A DNA stretch of 64,000 nt, from the NCBI GenBank assembly GCA_944328445.1, contig CALVHO010000009.1, forward strand, positions 1-64,000, given 5' to 3'. The notes below the pieces were generated by a model. The model ran no database searches. It saw nothing but the letters and a program-made list of their open reading frames with translations, and had not been told where the DNA came from. Position numbers and translations under genes: made by a program. Positions 34,510 through 43,555 of this stretch are shown piece after piece (position 1 is the first letter of the stretch; every line of letters begins with the position of its first letter). The DNA is from an uncultured Clostridia bacterium (lineage in GTDB: Bacteria; Bacillota; Clostridia; Christensenellales; Borkfalkiaceae).

Positions 34510-34538
34510 ATTATAGTACATTTTGGCGGCGATTTCAA
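34510..34538 (-). promoter_or_regulatory. Promoter of the pfkB-HD operon
   Basis: On the minus strand TTGAAA (34533-34538), 17-bp spacer, TATAAT (34510-34515). Confidence 0.8.
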
Positions 34539-34659
34539 GACTCTTTTGAAAATTTTCTGCCCCTGAACGCACATTTTTTGCAAAAAAAGAAAGACCCGCG
34601 CACTTACCGCGCACGGGCCTCGTGTTTTTTGTCCTGAACGGGCCGACCTGCGGCGCGCG

Positions 34660-35622
34660 TTACATGGAGATCATTTGCAGCGTTTCGTACAGTTCGTAGT
34701 TGAACTTCTTTTTCATGCTCACGGCCTCGATGATGTCGAGGTCGATGATCTCGTTGCGGTGGATGCCGACGACGCGGTTGCCGATGCCCTCTTTGAGCAT
34801 GCGCACGGCGCGGTTGCCGAACTGCGCCGCGAGCATCCTGTCCGCCATGGACGGGGAACCGCCGCGCTGGACGTGGCCGATGGTCGTGCCGCGCACCGAA
34901 TAGGTGGTCATTTCCTGCAACTTTTTGGAAAACTCGTCGGCCGTGGCGACGCCTTCGGCCAGGACAATGATGTTGGAGTGCTTGCCGTTGGCGCGGCTGC
35001 GGTTGATGCGCAGCACCACGTCCTCCATGTCGTACGCGATCTCGGGCACGATGATGATCTCGGCGCCGCTGGCGATGCCCGAATAGAGCGCGATGTCGCC
35101 GCAGCGGCGGCCCATGACCTCCACCACGCTGATGCGCTCGTGCGAGGTCATCGTGTCGCGCAGCTTGTTGATGATGTCGAGACAGGTATTGACGGCCGTG
35201 TCGAAGCCGAGGGTGTAGTCGGTGTATTCGAGGTCGTTGTCGATGGTGCCGGGGATGCCGATGGTGGGGATGCCGTACTCCTCGCTGAGGCACTTGGCAC
35301 CGCGGAACGAGCCGTCGCCGCCGATGACGACGAGGCCTTCGATGCCGTGCTCGTTGAGCGTTTTGACCGCCTGCTTCTGCCCCTCGACGGTGTACATCTC
35401 CACACAGCGCGCCGTGCGCAGCATGGTGCCGCCGCGCTGCACGATGTCGGAAACGCTGCGCATCTCCATGGGGACCATGTCGTCGTTGATGAGACCGGAA
35501 TACCCCTGGCGGATGCCGTAGATCTCCATGCCGAAATATTTGGCCGTACGCACGACCGCGCGGATGCACGCATTCATGCCGGGCGCGTCGCCGCCGCTGG
35601 TCAAAACACCTATCCTCTTCAT
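34660..35622 (-). CDS. pfkA: ATP-dependent 6-phosphofructokinase
   Basis: The 320-residue glycolytic enzyme phosphorylates fructose-6-phosphate. It begins MKRIGVLTSGGDAPGMNACI, with GGDAPGMN at the ATP site, behind GGAGGT. VVIGGDGSFRGAKCLSEEYG contains the GGDGS motif, with Gly that marks ATP use rather than pyrophosphate. The catalytic TIDND segment is in GIPGTIDNDLEYTDYTLGFD. The C-terminal signature is RGTTIGHVQRGGSPSMADRM. Length fits allosteric bacterial PfkA. A weak, bulged hairpin with a T-rich tail at about 34590-34620 may end the transcript. Confidence 0.96.
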   Translation of the reverse strand: MKRIGVLTSGGDAPGMNACIRAVVRTAKYFGMEIYGIRQGYSGLINDDMVPMEMRSVSDIVQRGGTMLRTARCVEMYTVEGQKQAVKTLNEHGIEGLVVIGGDGSFRGAKCLSEEYGIPTIGIPGTIDNDLEYTDYTLGFDTAVNTCLDIINKLRDTMTSHERISVVEVMGRRCGDIALYSGIASGAEIIIVPEIAYDMEDVVLRINRSRANGKHSNIIVLAEGVATADEFSKKLQEMTTYSVRGTTIGHVQRGGSPSMADRMLAAQFGNRAVRMLKEGIGNRVVGIHRNEIIDLDIIEAVSMKKKFNYELYETLQMISM

Positions 35623-35670
35623 GTGGACCTCCAAGGTCTGGCGATCGCCGCCAAATTCCCTCTATACCCG

Positions 35671-35698
35671 ATTATAGCAGATACGCGGCAAAAATCAA
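35671..35698 (-). promoter_or_regulatory. Extended -10 promoter of pfkA
   Basis: On the minus strand TTGATT (35693-35698), 16-bp spacer, TGCTATAAT (-10 at 35671-35676). Confidence 0.7.
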
Positions 35699-35700
35699 AG

Positions 35701-35733
35701 CAAAATTCGCCGCGCTACAAAGAGCGCGGCGAA
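35701..35733 (-). terminator. Terminator of dnaE
   Basis: An 11-bp stem (35706-35716 with 35723-35733) is followed on the minus strand by TTTTG. It lies 79 bp after the dnaE stop. Confidence 0.85.
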
Positions 35734-35811
35734 ATTGTAAAATCGAACATTTTTTGTAAATCGCAACGATAATTCACGCCAAATCGCGCCAAAAACCGCC
35801 AAAAACGGCGC

Positions 35812-38800
35812 TCAACGGTAAACGATATCGCTCTCGGTGAGATACAGGCGCAGTTCGTTGCGCAGCCCCCTGCAATCGTTGATGCCGCTCATCTTGTACA
35901 GCTGCTTCCCGCGCTTGATCTTGACCGTCGTTTCGCCGCCGCCGTAGTGGCCGAACACTTCGCAAAGCTCGTCGAAGTCCTCTTCCGTCAATGCGGTGGC
36001 GTTGAGCCAGAGGGCGTGTTCGCGCGGCTTTTCGGGCATGGCGGCCGCGGCGGCCTCCGCCTCGGCGCCGTACTCGTTCAGGCTGTCGACGAGGATGACG
36101 GGCGGCTTTTCGTCGCTGAGCTGGATCTTGCCGCTCAGCCGCACCACTTTGTCGGGCTGTACGGCGCCGCGGATCCTCTCGTACACGCTCGGGAAGGCTA
36201 CGCACTCGATATTGCCGTACAGGTCCTCGACGGTGATGAAGGCCATGGGCGCGCCCGAACGGGTGTTGATGCGCTTGTAGGACGATACGATGCACCCCAT
36301 CGTCACCTGCGCGCCGTCCGATATCTCGGTGTAGGTGCGCTTGCCCTCCTCGTCCTCGTCGTAGCTTTGCAGTTTCAGGCAAGAAAAGTTGCAGTCCGCA
36401 AAGGCGCCGAGGTATTTTTCAAAGGGGTGGCCGCTGACGTAGACGCCGAGCACGGCCTTCTCCTTGGCCAATTTCTCGTTCGTCTCCAAATCGGGGATGT
36501 CGGGATAAGTCAGGTCGGTCACGTCCTCTTCGATGATGTCTCCGAAGAGGTTCATCTGGCGGCTCTGCTTTTGTTTGGCGATCTTGTTGGCGCGGTCGAG
36601 GGCGCCGTCGTACACCGCCAGGAGCTGGGCGCGGTTGTGGCCGAAGCAGTCGAAGGCGCCAGCACAGATCAGCCCTTCGAGCATGCGCTTGTTCAAAAAA
36701 GGCGCGCAGCGGAACACGAAATCGGCAAAGTTGGCAAAGAGCCCGTTCTTGTCCCGCTCTTCGATGATGGAGAGCACGGCGTTCAGCCCCACCCCTTTGA
36801 GGGCGCTGAGGCCGAAGCGCACGCCATCCCCCTGCACCGAAAAATAGGCCTTGCTCTTGTTGACGTCCGCCTGCAAGACGGGGATGTTTTTCTGTTTGAG
36901 GTAGACGATGTATTTGGAAACTTCCTCGATCTTGTCGATGCGGTTGTTGAGGATGGCCGCGAGAAATTCCTTGGGGTAAAAGCGTTTGAGGTAGGCGGTG
37001 CGGAAGGCGAGCACCGCGTAGCAGGCCGCGTGCGCCTTGTTGAAGGCGTAGCTGGCAAAGCTCTCCATGTCGCCGAAGATCTTGGCGGCCGTCTCCTTGG
37101 GGATGCCGCGGCTGACCGCGCCCTCGATGTTGCCGCCGTCCTTGATGTTCCCGAAGATGAATTTGTCCTTTTGGGCCATGAGCTCGGCCTTGTTCTTTTT
37201 GCCCATGGCGCGGCGGACGAGGTCGGCCTGCCCGAGGGAAAAGCCCGCAAGGTCCTGGAAGATCTGCATGACCTGTTCCTGGTAGACGATGACGCCGTAC
37301 GTGACTTTGAGGATGTGTTCGAGCTGCGGGCAGTCGTACTTGACCTGCGCGGGGTTGAGTTTGTTGGCGATGTACGTGGGGATGTAAGCCATCGGCCCCG
37401 GGCGGTAGAGCGCGACGCCCGCGATGATGTCTTCCAAACAGCCCGGTTTGAGCTCCTTCATGAACCGCTTCATGCCCGCTTGCTCCAACTGGAACACGGC
37501 GTCGGTATCGCCCTCGGAGATGAGCTCGTACGCCTCCTTGTTGTCGGTGCCGATCTCGTCCCAGTCGATGACGCGGCCCGTGTCTTCGAGGATGTAGTCG
37601 CACGCCTTTTTGATATCGGTGAGCGTCGTCAGCGCCAAAAAGTCCATTTTCAGCATGCCGATGGACTCCACCTCTTTCATGTTGAACTGGGTGGTGATGT
37701 CCTCGCCGTTGCGCGAGAGCGGCACGGCGTCGGCGATTGGCTTGCGGCAGATGACCACGCCCGCGGCGTGCATCGAGGTGTTGCGGGGCATGCCTTCGAG
37801 TTTCAAGGCCATGTCGATGACGCGGTGCAGCTGCTCGTCCGTATCGTACAGCTGGATGAAGTCGGCGTTGCGCTTTTTTTCCTGCTCTTCGACGGATTTG
37901 AGGAGTTCTGCGCGCTTTTCCTCGTCCTTCTCCCCTTCCAGGCTCTTGCGCAGCCCGTCGAGCTTGCGCCCGAGCAGCTCGGAGATGGTCGACTTGCCGT
38001 CCATGAGCTTGGTGACGCGGTCGGTCTCGGAATACGGTATGCGCAGCACGCGCCCCACGTCCTTGATGGCCGCCTTGGACGCGAGGGTACCGAAGGTGAC
38101 GATCTGCGCGACGTTTTCGGGATGGTATTTGTTGCGGACGTATTCGATGGTCTCGCCGCGGCGCTCGTTACAGAAGTCGACGTCGAAGTCCGGCATGGTG
38201 ACGCGGTCGGGGTTGAGAAAGCGCTCGAAGAACAGGTCGTATTTGAGCGGGTCGATGTCGGTGATGCCGATGGCGTAGGCGACGATGCTGGCCGCGCCGC
38301 TGCCGCGCCCGGGGCCCACGGGGATGCCGCGGCGCTTGGACCATTGGATGAAGTCCATGACGATGAGGTAGTATTCGGCAAACCCCATGCCGAGGATGAT
38401 GCCGAGCTCGTATTCGGCGCGCTTTTTGACCTCCTCGGTGATGGTGCCGTAGCGGCGCGCGAGCCCCTCCCACGTCAGCTTGGTGAGGTAGTCCTTGGGG
38501 TCGGAACCGTCGTCGGGGGTGTACCCAGGGATGAGGGACTTGTCCTTGATGGGGTCGCCGCCGTCGGTCAGATCGAAGCAGGGCTCTTCGGCGCATTTTT
38601 CGGCGATGCGCACGGTGTTTTCCAACGCCTCGGGCACATAGGAAAAGAGCTCGGCCATCTCCTCGGGCGATTTGAGGTAAAACTCGTGCGTCTCGAACTT
38701 CATGCGCTTGGGATCGTCGACGGTGCGCTTGGTCTGGATGCACATCAAGACGTCCTGCATCTCCCAGTCTTCCTTGCGGATGTAATGCACGTCGTTGGTG

Positions 38801-39396
38801 GCGACGGGCGGGATGCCGAGCTCTTTGGAGAGGCGCAGGAGCATGGGCAGGATGCGGCGCTGTTCTTCCAGCCCGTGGTCCTGGATCTCGATGTAAAAAT
38901 CTTCGCCGAAGATGTCTTTGAGTTCGAGCGCGGTCTGCTTTGCGCCCTCGAAGTCGCCGCGGAGGAGAAGTTTGGGGATGCGCCCCGCCAGGCAGGCGGA
39001 CAGGCAGACCAGCCCTTCGCTGTGTTCGCGCAGCAGCTTGTAGTCGATGCGCGGCTTGTAGTAAAAGCCGTCGACGAAGGCGATGGAATCGAGCTTGACG
39101 AGGTTTTTGTAGCCCGTCTTGTTCTTGGCCAGGAGGATGAGGTGCTCGAAGTCTCCCGACGAATCCTTTTTGTGCAGGTCCTGCGTCATGTACATCTCGC
39201 AGCCGATGATCGCCTGGATCTTCTTTTTGCGGCATTGCTCGGCAAACTGCAAGGCGGCGTACATGTTGCCGTGGTCGGTCATGGCGATCGCCTTGATGCC
39301 GTTTTGCACGCAGTACGAAACGAGGTCCTTGACCTTGCAGGCACCGTCGAGAAGGCTGTATTCCGTGTGGAGATGCAAATGAACGAATTCTGCCAT
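35812..39396 (-). CDS. dnaE: DNA polymerase III subunit alpha (DnaE)
   Basis: The 1194-residue replicative polymerase starts with a PHP domain (MAEFVHLHLHTEYSLLDGAC, with ITDHGNMYAALQFA). The polymerase core contains the catalytic aspartates in VTMPDFDVDFCNE (PDxDxD) and VGPGRGSGAASIVAYAIGIT. After the thumb and fingers (ADLVRRAMGKKNKAELMAQK) come a helix-hairpin-helix and a C-terminal OB fold (APMAFITVEDLYGNIECVAF). It is the DnaE1/DnaE3-like class rather than PolC, since no exonuclease domain is inserted in the PHP region. The C-terminus lacks a long tau-binding extension. It is 96 bp after the crh-like gene and may be in the murB-whiA operon. Confidence 0.95.
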   Translation of the reverse strand: MAEFVHLHLHTEYSLLDGACKVKDLVSYCVQNGIKAIAMTDHGNMYAALQFAEQCRKKKIQAIIGCEMYMTQDLHKKDSSGDFEHLILLAKNKTGYKNLVKLDSIAFVDGFYYKPRIDYKLLREHSEGLVCLSACLAGRIPKLLLRGDFEGAKQTALELKDIFGEDFYIEIQDHGLEEQRRILPMLLRLSKELGIPPVATNDVHYIRKEDWEMQDVLMCIQTKRTVDDPKRMKFETHEFYLKSPEEMAELFSYVPEALENTVRIAEKCAEEPCFDLTDGGDPIKDKSLIPGYTPDDGSDPKDYLTKLTWEGLARRYGTITEEVKKRAEYELGIILGMGFAEYYLIVMDFIQWSKRRGIPVGPGRGSGAASIVAYAIGITDIDPLKYDLFFERFLNPDRVTMPDFDVDFCNERRGETIEYVRNKYHPENVAQIVTFGTLASKAAIKDVGRVLRIPYSETDRVTKLMDGKSTISELLGRKLDGLRKSLEGEKDEEKRAELLKSVEEQEKKRNADFIQLYDTDEQLHRVIDMALKLEGMPRNTSMHAAGVVICRKPIADAVPLSRNGEDITTQFNMKEVESIGMLKMDFLALTTLTDIKKACDYILEDTGRVIDWDEIGTDNKEAYELISEGDTDAVFQLEQAGMKRFMKELKPGCLEDIIAGVALYRPGPMAYIPTYIANKLNPAQVKYDCPQLEHILKVTYGVIVYQEQVMQIFQDLAGFSLGQADLVRRAMGKKNKAELMAQKDKFIFGNIKDGGNIEGAVSRGIPKETAAKIFGDMESFASYAFNKAHAACYAVLAFRTAYLKRFYPKEFLAAILNNRIDKIEEVSKYIVYLKQKNIPVLQADVNKSKAYFSVQGDGVRFGLSALKGVGLNAVLSIIEERDKNGLFANFADFVFRCAPFLNKRMLEGLICAGAFDCFGHNRAQLLAVYDGALDRANKIAKQKQSRQMNLFGDIIEEDVTDLTYPDIPDLETNEKLAKEKAVLGVYVSGHPFEKYLGAFADCNFSCLKLQSYDEDEEGKRTYTEISDGAQVTMGCIVSSYKRINTRSGAPMAFITVEDLYGNIECVAFPSVYERIRGAVQPDKVVRLSGKIQLSDEKPPVILVDSLNEYGAEAEAAAAAMPEKPREHALWLNATALTEEDFDELCEVFGHYGGGETTVKIKRGKQLYKMSGINDCRGLRNELRLYLTESDIVYR

Positions 39397-39492
39397 GGTG
39401 TGAACGTGGTTCTCCCCTTTTCTTTGGCGTAAAGGGCGCGCGCGGACAAAGGCGGCGCCCCGTTTCTTGCGGCAAAAGAACGCCGCGCGGCG

Positions 39493-39744
39493 TTACAGGC
39501 CGGTGATGAAGGCGGCAAGCCCCTGCGCGGCGGCGCGGCTGTCCGGCCCCTCGGCGGTGACGGCGTACTCGTCCCCTTGCAAAAAGTTCATGGAGAGCAG
39601 GCCGATGATGCTCTTGGCGTTTCCGCGCTTGGTGCCGTTTTCGATGCGCACGTCGCTCTTGTACTTGCAGGCCTCGAACACGATGCGCTGAGCGTCGTAG
39701 GCGTCGTAACTGCTCTTTTGGTAGACGAAGGTGACTTTGTTCAT
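39493..39744 (-). CDS. Crh-like HPr paralogue lacking the catalytic histidine
   Basis: The 83-residue protein has the HPr fold pattern but the phospho-carrier motif is lost. Where HPr has GIHARPA, this protein has SYDAYDA, so His15, Arg17 and Pro18 are all replaced. The regulatory serine region is kept (NAKSIIGLLSMNFLQG, matching HPr NLKSIMGVMS). In Bacillus, Crh also keeps Ser46 but lacks His15, and crh follows yvcL (whiA), exactly the position here. Ser46-phosphorylated Crh helps CcpA repress catabolic genes and binds metabolic enzymes. It cannot act in sugar transport. The start overlaps the whiA stop (ATGA). Confidence 0.85.
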   Translation of the reverse strand: MNKVTFVYQKSSYDAYDAQRIVFEACKYKSDVRIENGTKRGNAKSIIGLLSMNFLQGDEYAVTAEGPDSRAAAQGLAAFITGL

Positions 39745-40703
39745 ATTTCTTCCTCCGAAAGTTCGCCCGCCAGCTGCACGAGCCTGCGCAGGCGGTGGTT
39801 TAAGCAGCTTTTGGAAAGGTTCGTGGCCGCGGCCAGCTCTTTGAGGGAGCCCTCCTTGTCCGCGAGGCGCGCCTCGGCCACCGCGCGCAAGGGCGCGTCG
39901 AGCGCGTCCAGCCCCACCGTCTCTTCGATGGTCTCGATGGCGCGGACCTGCCGCACCGCGGCCAGCACGCTCTTGTCGATGTTGCCCTGCGCGCAGTTGG
40001 ACTGGCGGTTGATGCGGTTGCGCTCGTCCCTGCGCACGGCCAGCTCTTCGAGCTTTTCCAGGGCGCTCTCCGCCCCGGCAAGGTGCAAAAAGTCGGAAAT
40101 GCTCTCGCGGCTCTTCAAATAGACGACGCGCGAGCCCTTCCTGTCCACACACTTGGCCAGGATCTCGAACTGCGCCAAGAGGTCGCAAAACCCGTCCGCC
40201 AGGAAGCGGTTGGAAAAGATGATCTCCAAATGGTACCCAGCGCGGCTGTCCTCGCGCGGGAGGGAGCAGCTCCCCGTCCCCAAAAAGGCGCCGACGATGT
40301 AGGCGCGCTTGCAGCAGTCGTTCTCGACGAGGTAGGGGTCGATGTCGAGCTTCAAGGAGATCTCCTCCCCCGCCCGCTCGGCGATGCCCAGCTCGGACAA
40401 GATGTAGAGCGAGCGCGCGGACAGGCATTCAAAGCACAGCCTGTCCCGCCCGTTGCGGCTGTCGGGCGCGGCCTGCACCACCTTCAACTCCGCGCCGAAG
40501 ATGTCTTCGAGCAAGGAAATGAAGAATTCGGCCACGTCCTCGCTTTCCGTCAAAAATTCAAAACCGACGAGCCCGCCGCGCCGTACGACGCTGCCCGTCG
40601 TGCGCAAAAAGGCGGAGAGCGCCGCCGTCTTGCAGCAGGCGCTTTCAAACCCGTTGCGCAAAAGTTCGCGCTTGATCTCGTGCGTGAAGTTCCCCGCGGC
40701 CAT
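39741..40703 (-). CDS. whiA: WhiA DNA-binding protein
   Basis: The 320-residue protein has the LAGLIDADG-like N-terminal domain (VGAFLGTGSCSLPREDSRAG in the middle) and a C-terminal helix-turn-helix (LKELAAATNLSKSCLNHRLR). The opening HEIKRELLRNGFESACCKTA is typical. WhiA controls sporulation genes in actinobacteria and affects division and chromosome segregation in Bacillus. The order murB-PHP-whiA-crh is close to the Firmicute murB-rapZ-yvcK-whiA-crh arrangement but rapZ and yvcK are absent here. It overlaps the crh-like gene by 4 bp. Confidence 0.95.
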   Translation of the reverse strand: MAAGNFTHEIKRELLRNGFESACCKTAALSAFLRTTGSVVRRGGLVGFEFLTESEDVAEFFISLLEDIFGAELKVVQAAPDSRNGRDRLCFECLSARSLYILSELGIAERAGEEISLKLDIDPYLVENDCCKRAYIVGAFLGTGSCSLPREDSRAGYHLEIIFSNRFLADGFCDLLAQFEILAKCVDRKGSRVVYLKSRESISDFLHLAGAESALEKLEELAVRRDERNRINRQSNCAQGNIDKSVLAAVRQVRAIETIEETVGLDALDAPLRAVAEARLADKEGSLKELAAATNLSKSCLNHRLRRLVQLAGELSEEEI

Positions 40704-40712
40704 GGTCTTTCC

Positions 40713-41492
40713 TCAAAGGTGCGCCTCTTTGTAGGCGCGGAAACGGAAGGACGGCGTCCTGCCGTCGATGTTGTCGATGCGGTCGCGCGGCACGTCCACG
40801 CGCGCCAACAGCTCGTCCACCAGCTTGGTATCCCCCACACGGTCCACGGAATGGGCGTCCGAATCGATGATGAAGCGCACGCCCGTATCCCGCACGGCGG
40901 CCAGCTGCTCGTCGCTCAGGTGTACCTTTTTGGAGTTGAGCTCGATGTAGGTGCCGTAGTCGCGCGCCGCTTTGGCCACCTCGGCCACGTCGCAAAAGGA
41001 GAGGTAGTTGAGGTGCGTGATCGCGTCCACTGGATTGTTTTTGATGCAGTTGACGAGCGCCTTGGTATTGTAGCGCACGAGGCGGTCGCTCCCCTCTCTT
41101 TTCAAAAAGGTGTACCACCAGTTCACCCAAAGCATGTTCCACATGCCCCGCCAGAAGGGCTTGAAGCGTACAAAACGGTGGATGCCCGCCAAAAATACAT
41201 CGAAATCTTTGTAGTCGGGCGGGTTGAAGTCGGTCAGGCCCTCGTCGTTGCAGAGGTTGGCCTCGACGCCGACGTACACATTCACGCCCGTCTCCGCGGC
41301 CGCCTGCTTGCAGTCGGCAACGAGCCGCGGCACCCGCTTGTGGCGGAGCCCGAAAGCCATCTGCCCGAAGCCGTGGTCGGTGATGGCGATCTCTTTGAGC
41401 CCGATCTCGGCGGCGCGGCGGGCGTTTTCCAGCACCGTGCCCTTGCCGTGGCTGTACACCGTGTGGGTGTGGTAATCTCCCGTAAGAAGCAT
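40713..41492 (-). CDS. PHP-domain phosphoesterase
   Basis: The 259-residue protein carries the PHP metal-binding motifs: GDYHTHTVYSHGKGT (HxH), AITDHGFG, VEANLC, GIHRFVRF and IIDSDAHSVDRVGD. These are the ligands of a trinuclear metal site used in PHP phosphoesterases such as histidinol phosphatase and YcdX. There is no fused polymerase. It probably hydrolyses a small phosphoester. PHP proteins are often found between murB and whiA in Clostridia, but their substrate there is unknown. The start codon overlaps the murB stop (TGATG). Confidence 0.88.
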   Translation of the reverse strand: MLLTGDYHTHTVYSHGKGTVLENARRAAEIGLKEIAITDHGFGQMAFGLRHKRVPRLVADCKQAAAETGVNVYVGVEANLCNDEGLTDFNPPDYKDFDVFLAGIHRFVRFKPFWRGMWNMLWVNWWYTFLKREGSDRLVRYNTKALVNCIKNNPVDAITHLNYLSFCDVAEVAKAARDYGTYIELNSKKVHLSDEQLAAVRDTGVRFIIDSDAHSVDRVGDTKLVDELLARVDVPRDRIDNIDGRTPSFRFRAYKEAHL

Positions 41493-42379
41493 CAGAATTC
41501 TCCTATGTAACGGATCTCCTCTTGCAGCGCGATGCCCGTGCGGCGCAAAACTTCGCCTTGCACCCGCCCGATGAGCGTGCGGACGTCTTCCGCCGTGGCG
41601 CCGCCCTCGTTGAGGATGAAGTTGGCGTGCCGCGCGGAGACGGAAGCCCCGCCGCAGCGCGCGCCTTTGAGCCCCGCCGCCTCGATGAGCGCGCCCGCGG
41701 GGCCTTCGGGCGGGTTGCGGAAGACGCAGCCCATGCTCCGCCCCTTGGGCAGCCCGCCCCGCGCCGCCAGCGCCGCGGCGATGCGCGCGCGTTCTTCGGC
41801 GGGGTCGGCGGGGAAAAAGGCGATCTCCGCCGCCAAGACGGCCGCGCCGCTTTCCATAAAGGCGGTGTGCTTATACGTGAAGCGGCAGCGCTCGTTGTCC
41901 CAAACACAGGCTTTGCCGCCCTGCCACACTTCCGCCCGCAGGACGTGCGTGCCGATGTACCGCCCGCGCGCGCCCGCGTTCATGAACACGGCCCCGCCCA
42001 CGGAGGCGGGGATGCCCGCAAGGTAAGCGTTTCCGCCCAGGCCCTGCCCGAGGGCGAAGCGCAGCAGGGCGGAAAGGGAGGCGCCGCAGCCCGCGCGCAC
42101 GCCGCGGGGCGTGCGGGAAAGCCCGTTCACCTCCGCCGTGAACACGGCAACGCGGACGCCCTTGTCCGATACGAGCACGTTGGAGCCGCGCCCGAGCAGG
42201 GCGAACGGCACGCCTTCTTCTTGCAGCACCCGCAAAACGCGGCACAGCTGCCCTTCCGTGCGGGGAAAAAGGGCGAGGCGCGCCGCGCCGCCCACGCCCA
42301 TCGTCGTATGCGCGGCGAGGGGCACATCCTCCGCCGCGGGCACATCCTCCAACAGGGCACGCAGCCGTGCGTCCGTCAT
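41492..42379 (-). CDS. murB: UDP-N-acetylenolpyruvoylglucosamine reductase
   Basis: The 295-residue flavoenzyme reduces the enolpyruvyl group to lactate to make UDP-MurNAc for peptidoglycan. FAD-binding residues are in PLAAHTTMGVGGAARLALFP and VPFALLGRGSNVLVSDKG, and the catalytic region is LAGIPASVGGAVFMNAGARG with Ser in KGRSMGCVFRNPP. The C-terminus SARHANFILNEGGATAEDV completes the family set. The ATG at 42379 is chosen over a GTG two codons upstream because AGGAGG ends five bases before it. A promoter lies directly upstream. Confidence 0.95.
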   Translation of the reverse strand: MTDARLRALLEDVPAAEDVPLAAHTTMGVGGAARLALFPRTEGQLCRVLRVLQEEGVPFALLGRGSNVLVSDKGVRVAVFTAEVNGLSRTPRGVRAGCGASLSALLRFALGQGLGGNAYLAGIPASVGGAVFMNAGARGRYIGTHVLRAEVWQGGKACVWDNERCRFTYKHTAFMESGAAVLAAEIAFFPADPAEERARIAAALAARGGLPKGRSMGCVFRNPPEGPAGALIEAAGLKGARCGGASVSARHANFILNEGGATAEDVRTLIGRVQGEVLRRTGIALQEEIRYIGEF

Positions 42380-42390
42380 TTCCACCTCCT

Positions 42391-42419
42391 ATTATACAGC
42401 AAAACGCCGCTTTTTACAA
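42391..42419 (-). promoter_or_regulatory. Promoter of the murB-PHP-whiA-crh operon
   Basis: On the minus strand TTGTAA (42414-42419), 17-bp spacer, TATAAT (42391-42396). It fills the gap between murB and the upstream gene. Confidence 0.75.
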
Positions 42420-42421
42420 TG

Positions 42422-43399
42422 CTATACGGTGCGGTTTTCCAATTTTTTTGCGGCGTTTTCGTCCCCCGCGAGCGCCGCCTCCGCCAGGGCGTCTACCTCG
42501 CGCAGCGCTTCCGCATCCGCCCAGGCGGGCAGCGTGCGCGCAGGTGCGCGCCATGCGCCGTACAGCGCGCTCCCCTCGCCGTACACCTCGCCGAAGGCGC
42601 CGAGCATGCCCAGAGAATGCAGCCCGCGCTGCACCTCTTCGGAGAGGAGATAGCCAATAAAATCGAGGCAGGAAGCGTAATGCGCCGAGGCCGCCGTCAC
42701 GAGAATATACTGCCAAAGGTCGCAATATTCGCGCACGGGCCGCACCTGCACGGCGAACGTGCGGGCCGAGAACCGCTGCACGTCGCGCTGGGTGCCCAGC
42801 ATGTACGTACGGTCGCCGCGCATCAGCGCCGCGGCCGCCTCGCCCGCGGGCAGGCCAGAAACGCCGCGCAGGCCCGCAAACCAGGCCGCCGCGGCGGGGT
42901 GCGCGCCCCTGCCCTGCGAATACACGGTGTTTTGCGCGTTCATGTCCGAAAAGTCGCCGTCTGCCGAAAAGAGCAAATAGGCGCCGCGGCACCAGGGCAC
43001 CGCCAGCGTCTGCCCGCCCGCCTCGGCCGCGGCAAAGGCGTACCCTTGCAACGGCGCGGCGTACCCGGCGGCGAAGGAATTGTCTCCCCCGCAGGAGATC
43101 ATGTCGGGCACGTCTCCCGCCGCGAGGGCCGCACGGGCGCTCTCGGCGGTGTGCGCCGTGACCAGCACGTACGCGCCCCCTCCGTCCGCAAACTTCCGCG
43201 CAGCAGAGCGCAAAAAGGCGGCGCGCGAACCGACGCCGCCCTCGAACCCGTCGATGTGCCAGAGCCGCAGCACGGCCGCCTCCGCGGCGGGCGGCATGCT
43301 CTCCCCCGCCGCGGGGAAAAAGCATACGGCGGCAAAAATGCCCGCCGCCAGCAACAGCGCGCAGGCGGGCACACGCATCTTTTTGAACGCGCCCTTCAT
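42422..43399 (-). CDS. Extracellular solute-binding-like protein, orphan
   Basis: The 325-residue protein starts MKGAFKKMRVPACALLLAAG and has a signal peptide or membrane anchor without a clear lipobox. After it, VLRLWHIDGFEGGVGSRAAF resembles the N-terminus of family-1 extracellular sugar-binding proteins, and PDMISCGGDNSFAAG, QTLAVPWCRGAYLLF and YLLSEEVQRGLHSLGMLGAF match the fold of such proteins. It is shorter than usual (about 400) and has no ABC transporter permeases beside it. Function: probably ligand sensing or transport with distant partners. The upstream in-frame codons extend into GC-rich noncoding sequence and are not used. Confidence 0.65.
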   Translation of the reverse strand: MKGAFKKMRVPACALLLAAGIFAAVCFFPAAGESMPPAAEAAVLRLWHIDGFEGGVGSRAAFLRSAARKFADGGGAYVLVTAHTAESARAALAAGDVPDMISCGGDNSFAAGYAAPLQGYAFAAAEAGGQTLAVPWCRGAYLLFSADGDFSDMNAQNTVYSQGRGAHPAAAAWFAGLRGVSGLPAGEAAAALMRGDRTYMLGTQRDVQRFSARTFAVQVRPVREYCDLWQYILVTAASAHYASCLDFIGYLLSEEVQRGLHSLGMLGAFGEVYGEGSALYGAWRAPARTLPAWADAEALREVDALAEAALAGDENAAKKLENRTV

Positions 43400-43480
43400 A
43401 CCCCTACTATATGCCGCCCGCCCCGCGCATAGACGGCGCAAACGGCAAAAATGCCCGCGCCGCAAAAAACCGCGCATGGC

Positions 43481-43519
43481 AAAAGCGGCGGCCGCGGGGA
43501 GATCCCCCGCGGCCGCCGC
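43481..43519. terminator. Strong terminator after the GNAT gene
   Basis: A perfect 15-bp stem (43485-43499 with 43505-43519) is flanked by AAAA on the plus strand before and after, so the minus-strand transcript ends with TTTTGC. The rest of 43400-43555 shows no gene. Confidence 0.85.
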
Positions 43520-43555
43520 AAAACGGGTCCCGGCCCGTTCATAGCCCTGCCTGTG

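Noticed and set aside
35947-39432. A 1161-codon open frame antisense to dnaE, and similar long frames antisense to leuS, the sulfatase and HelD-like genes
   Set aside because: High GC content keeps stop codons out of the opposite strand. These frames are rich in His, Val, Arg and Gly with no recognisable domains, and the sense proteins are well-known families.
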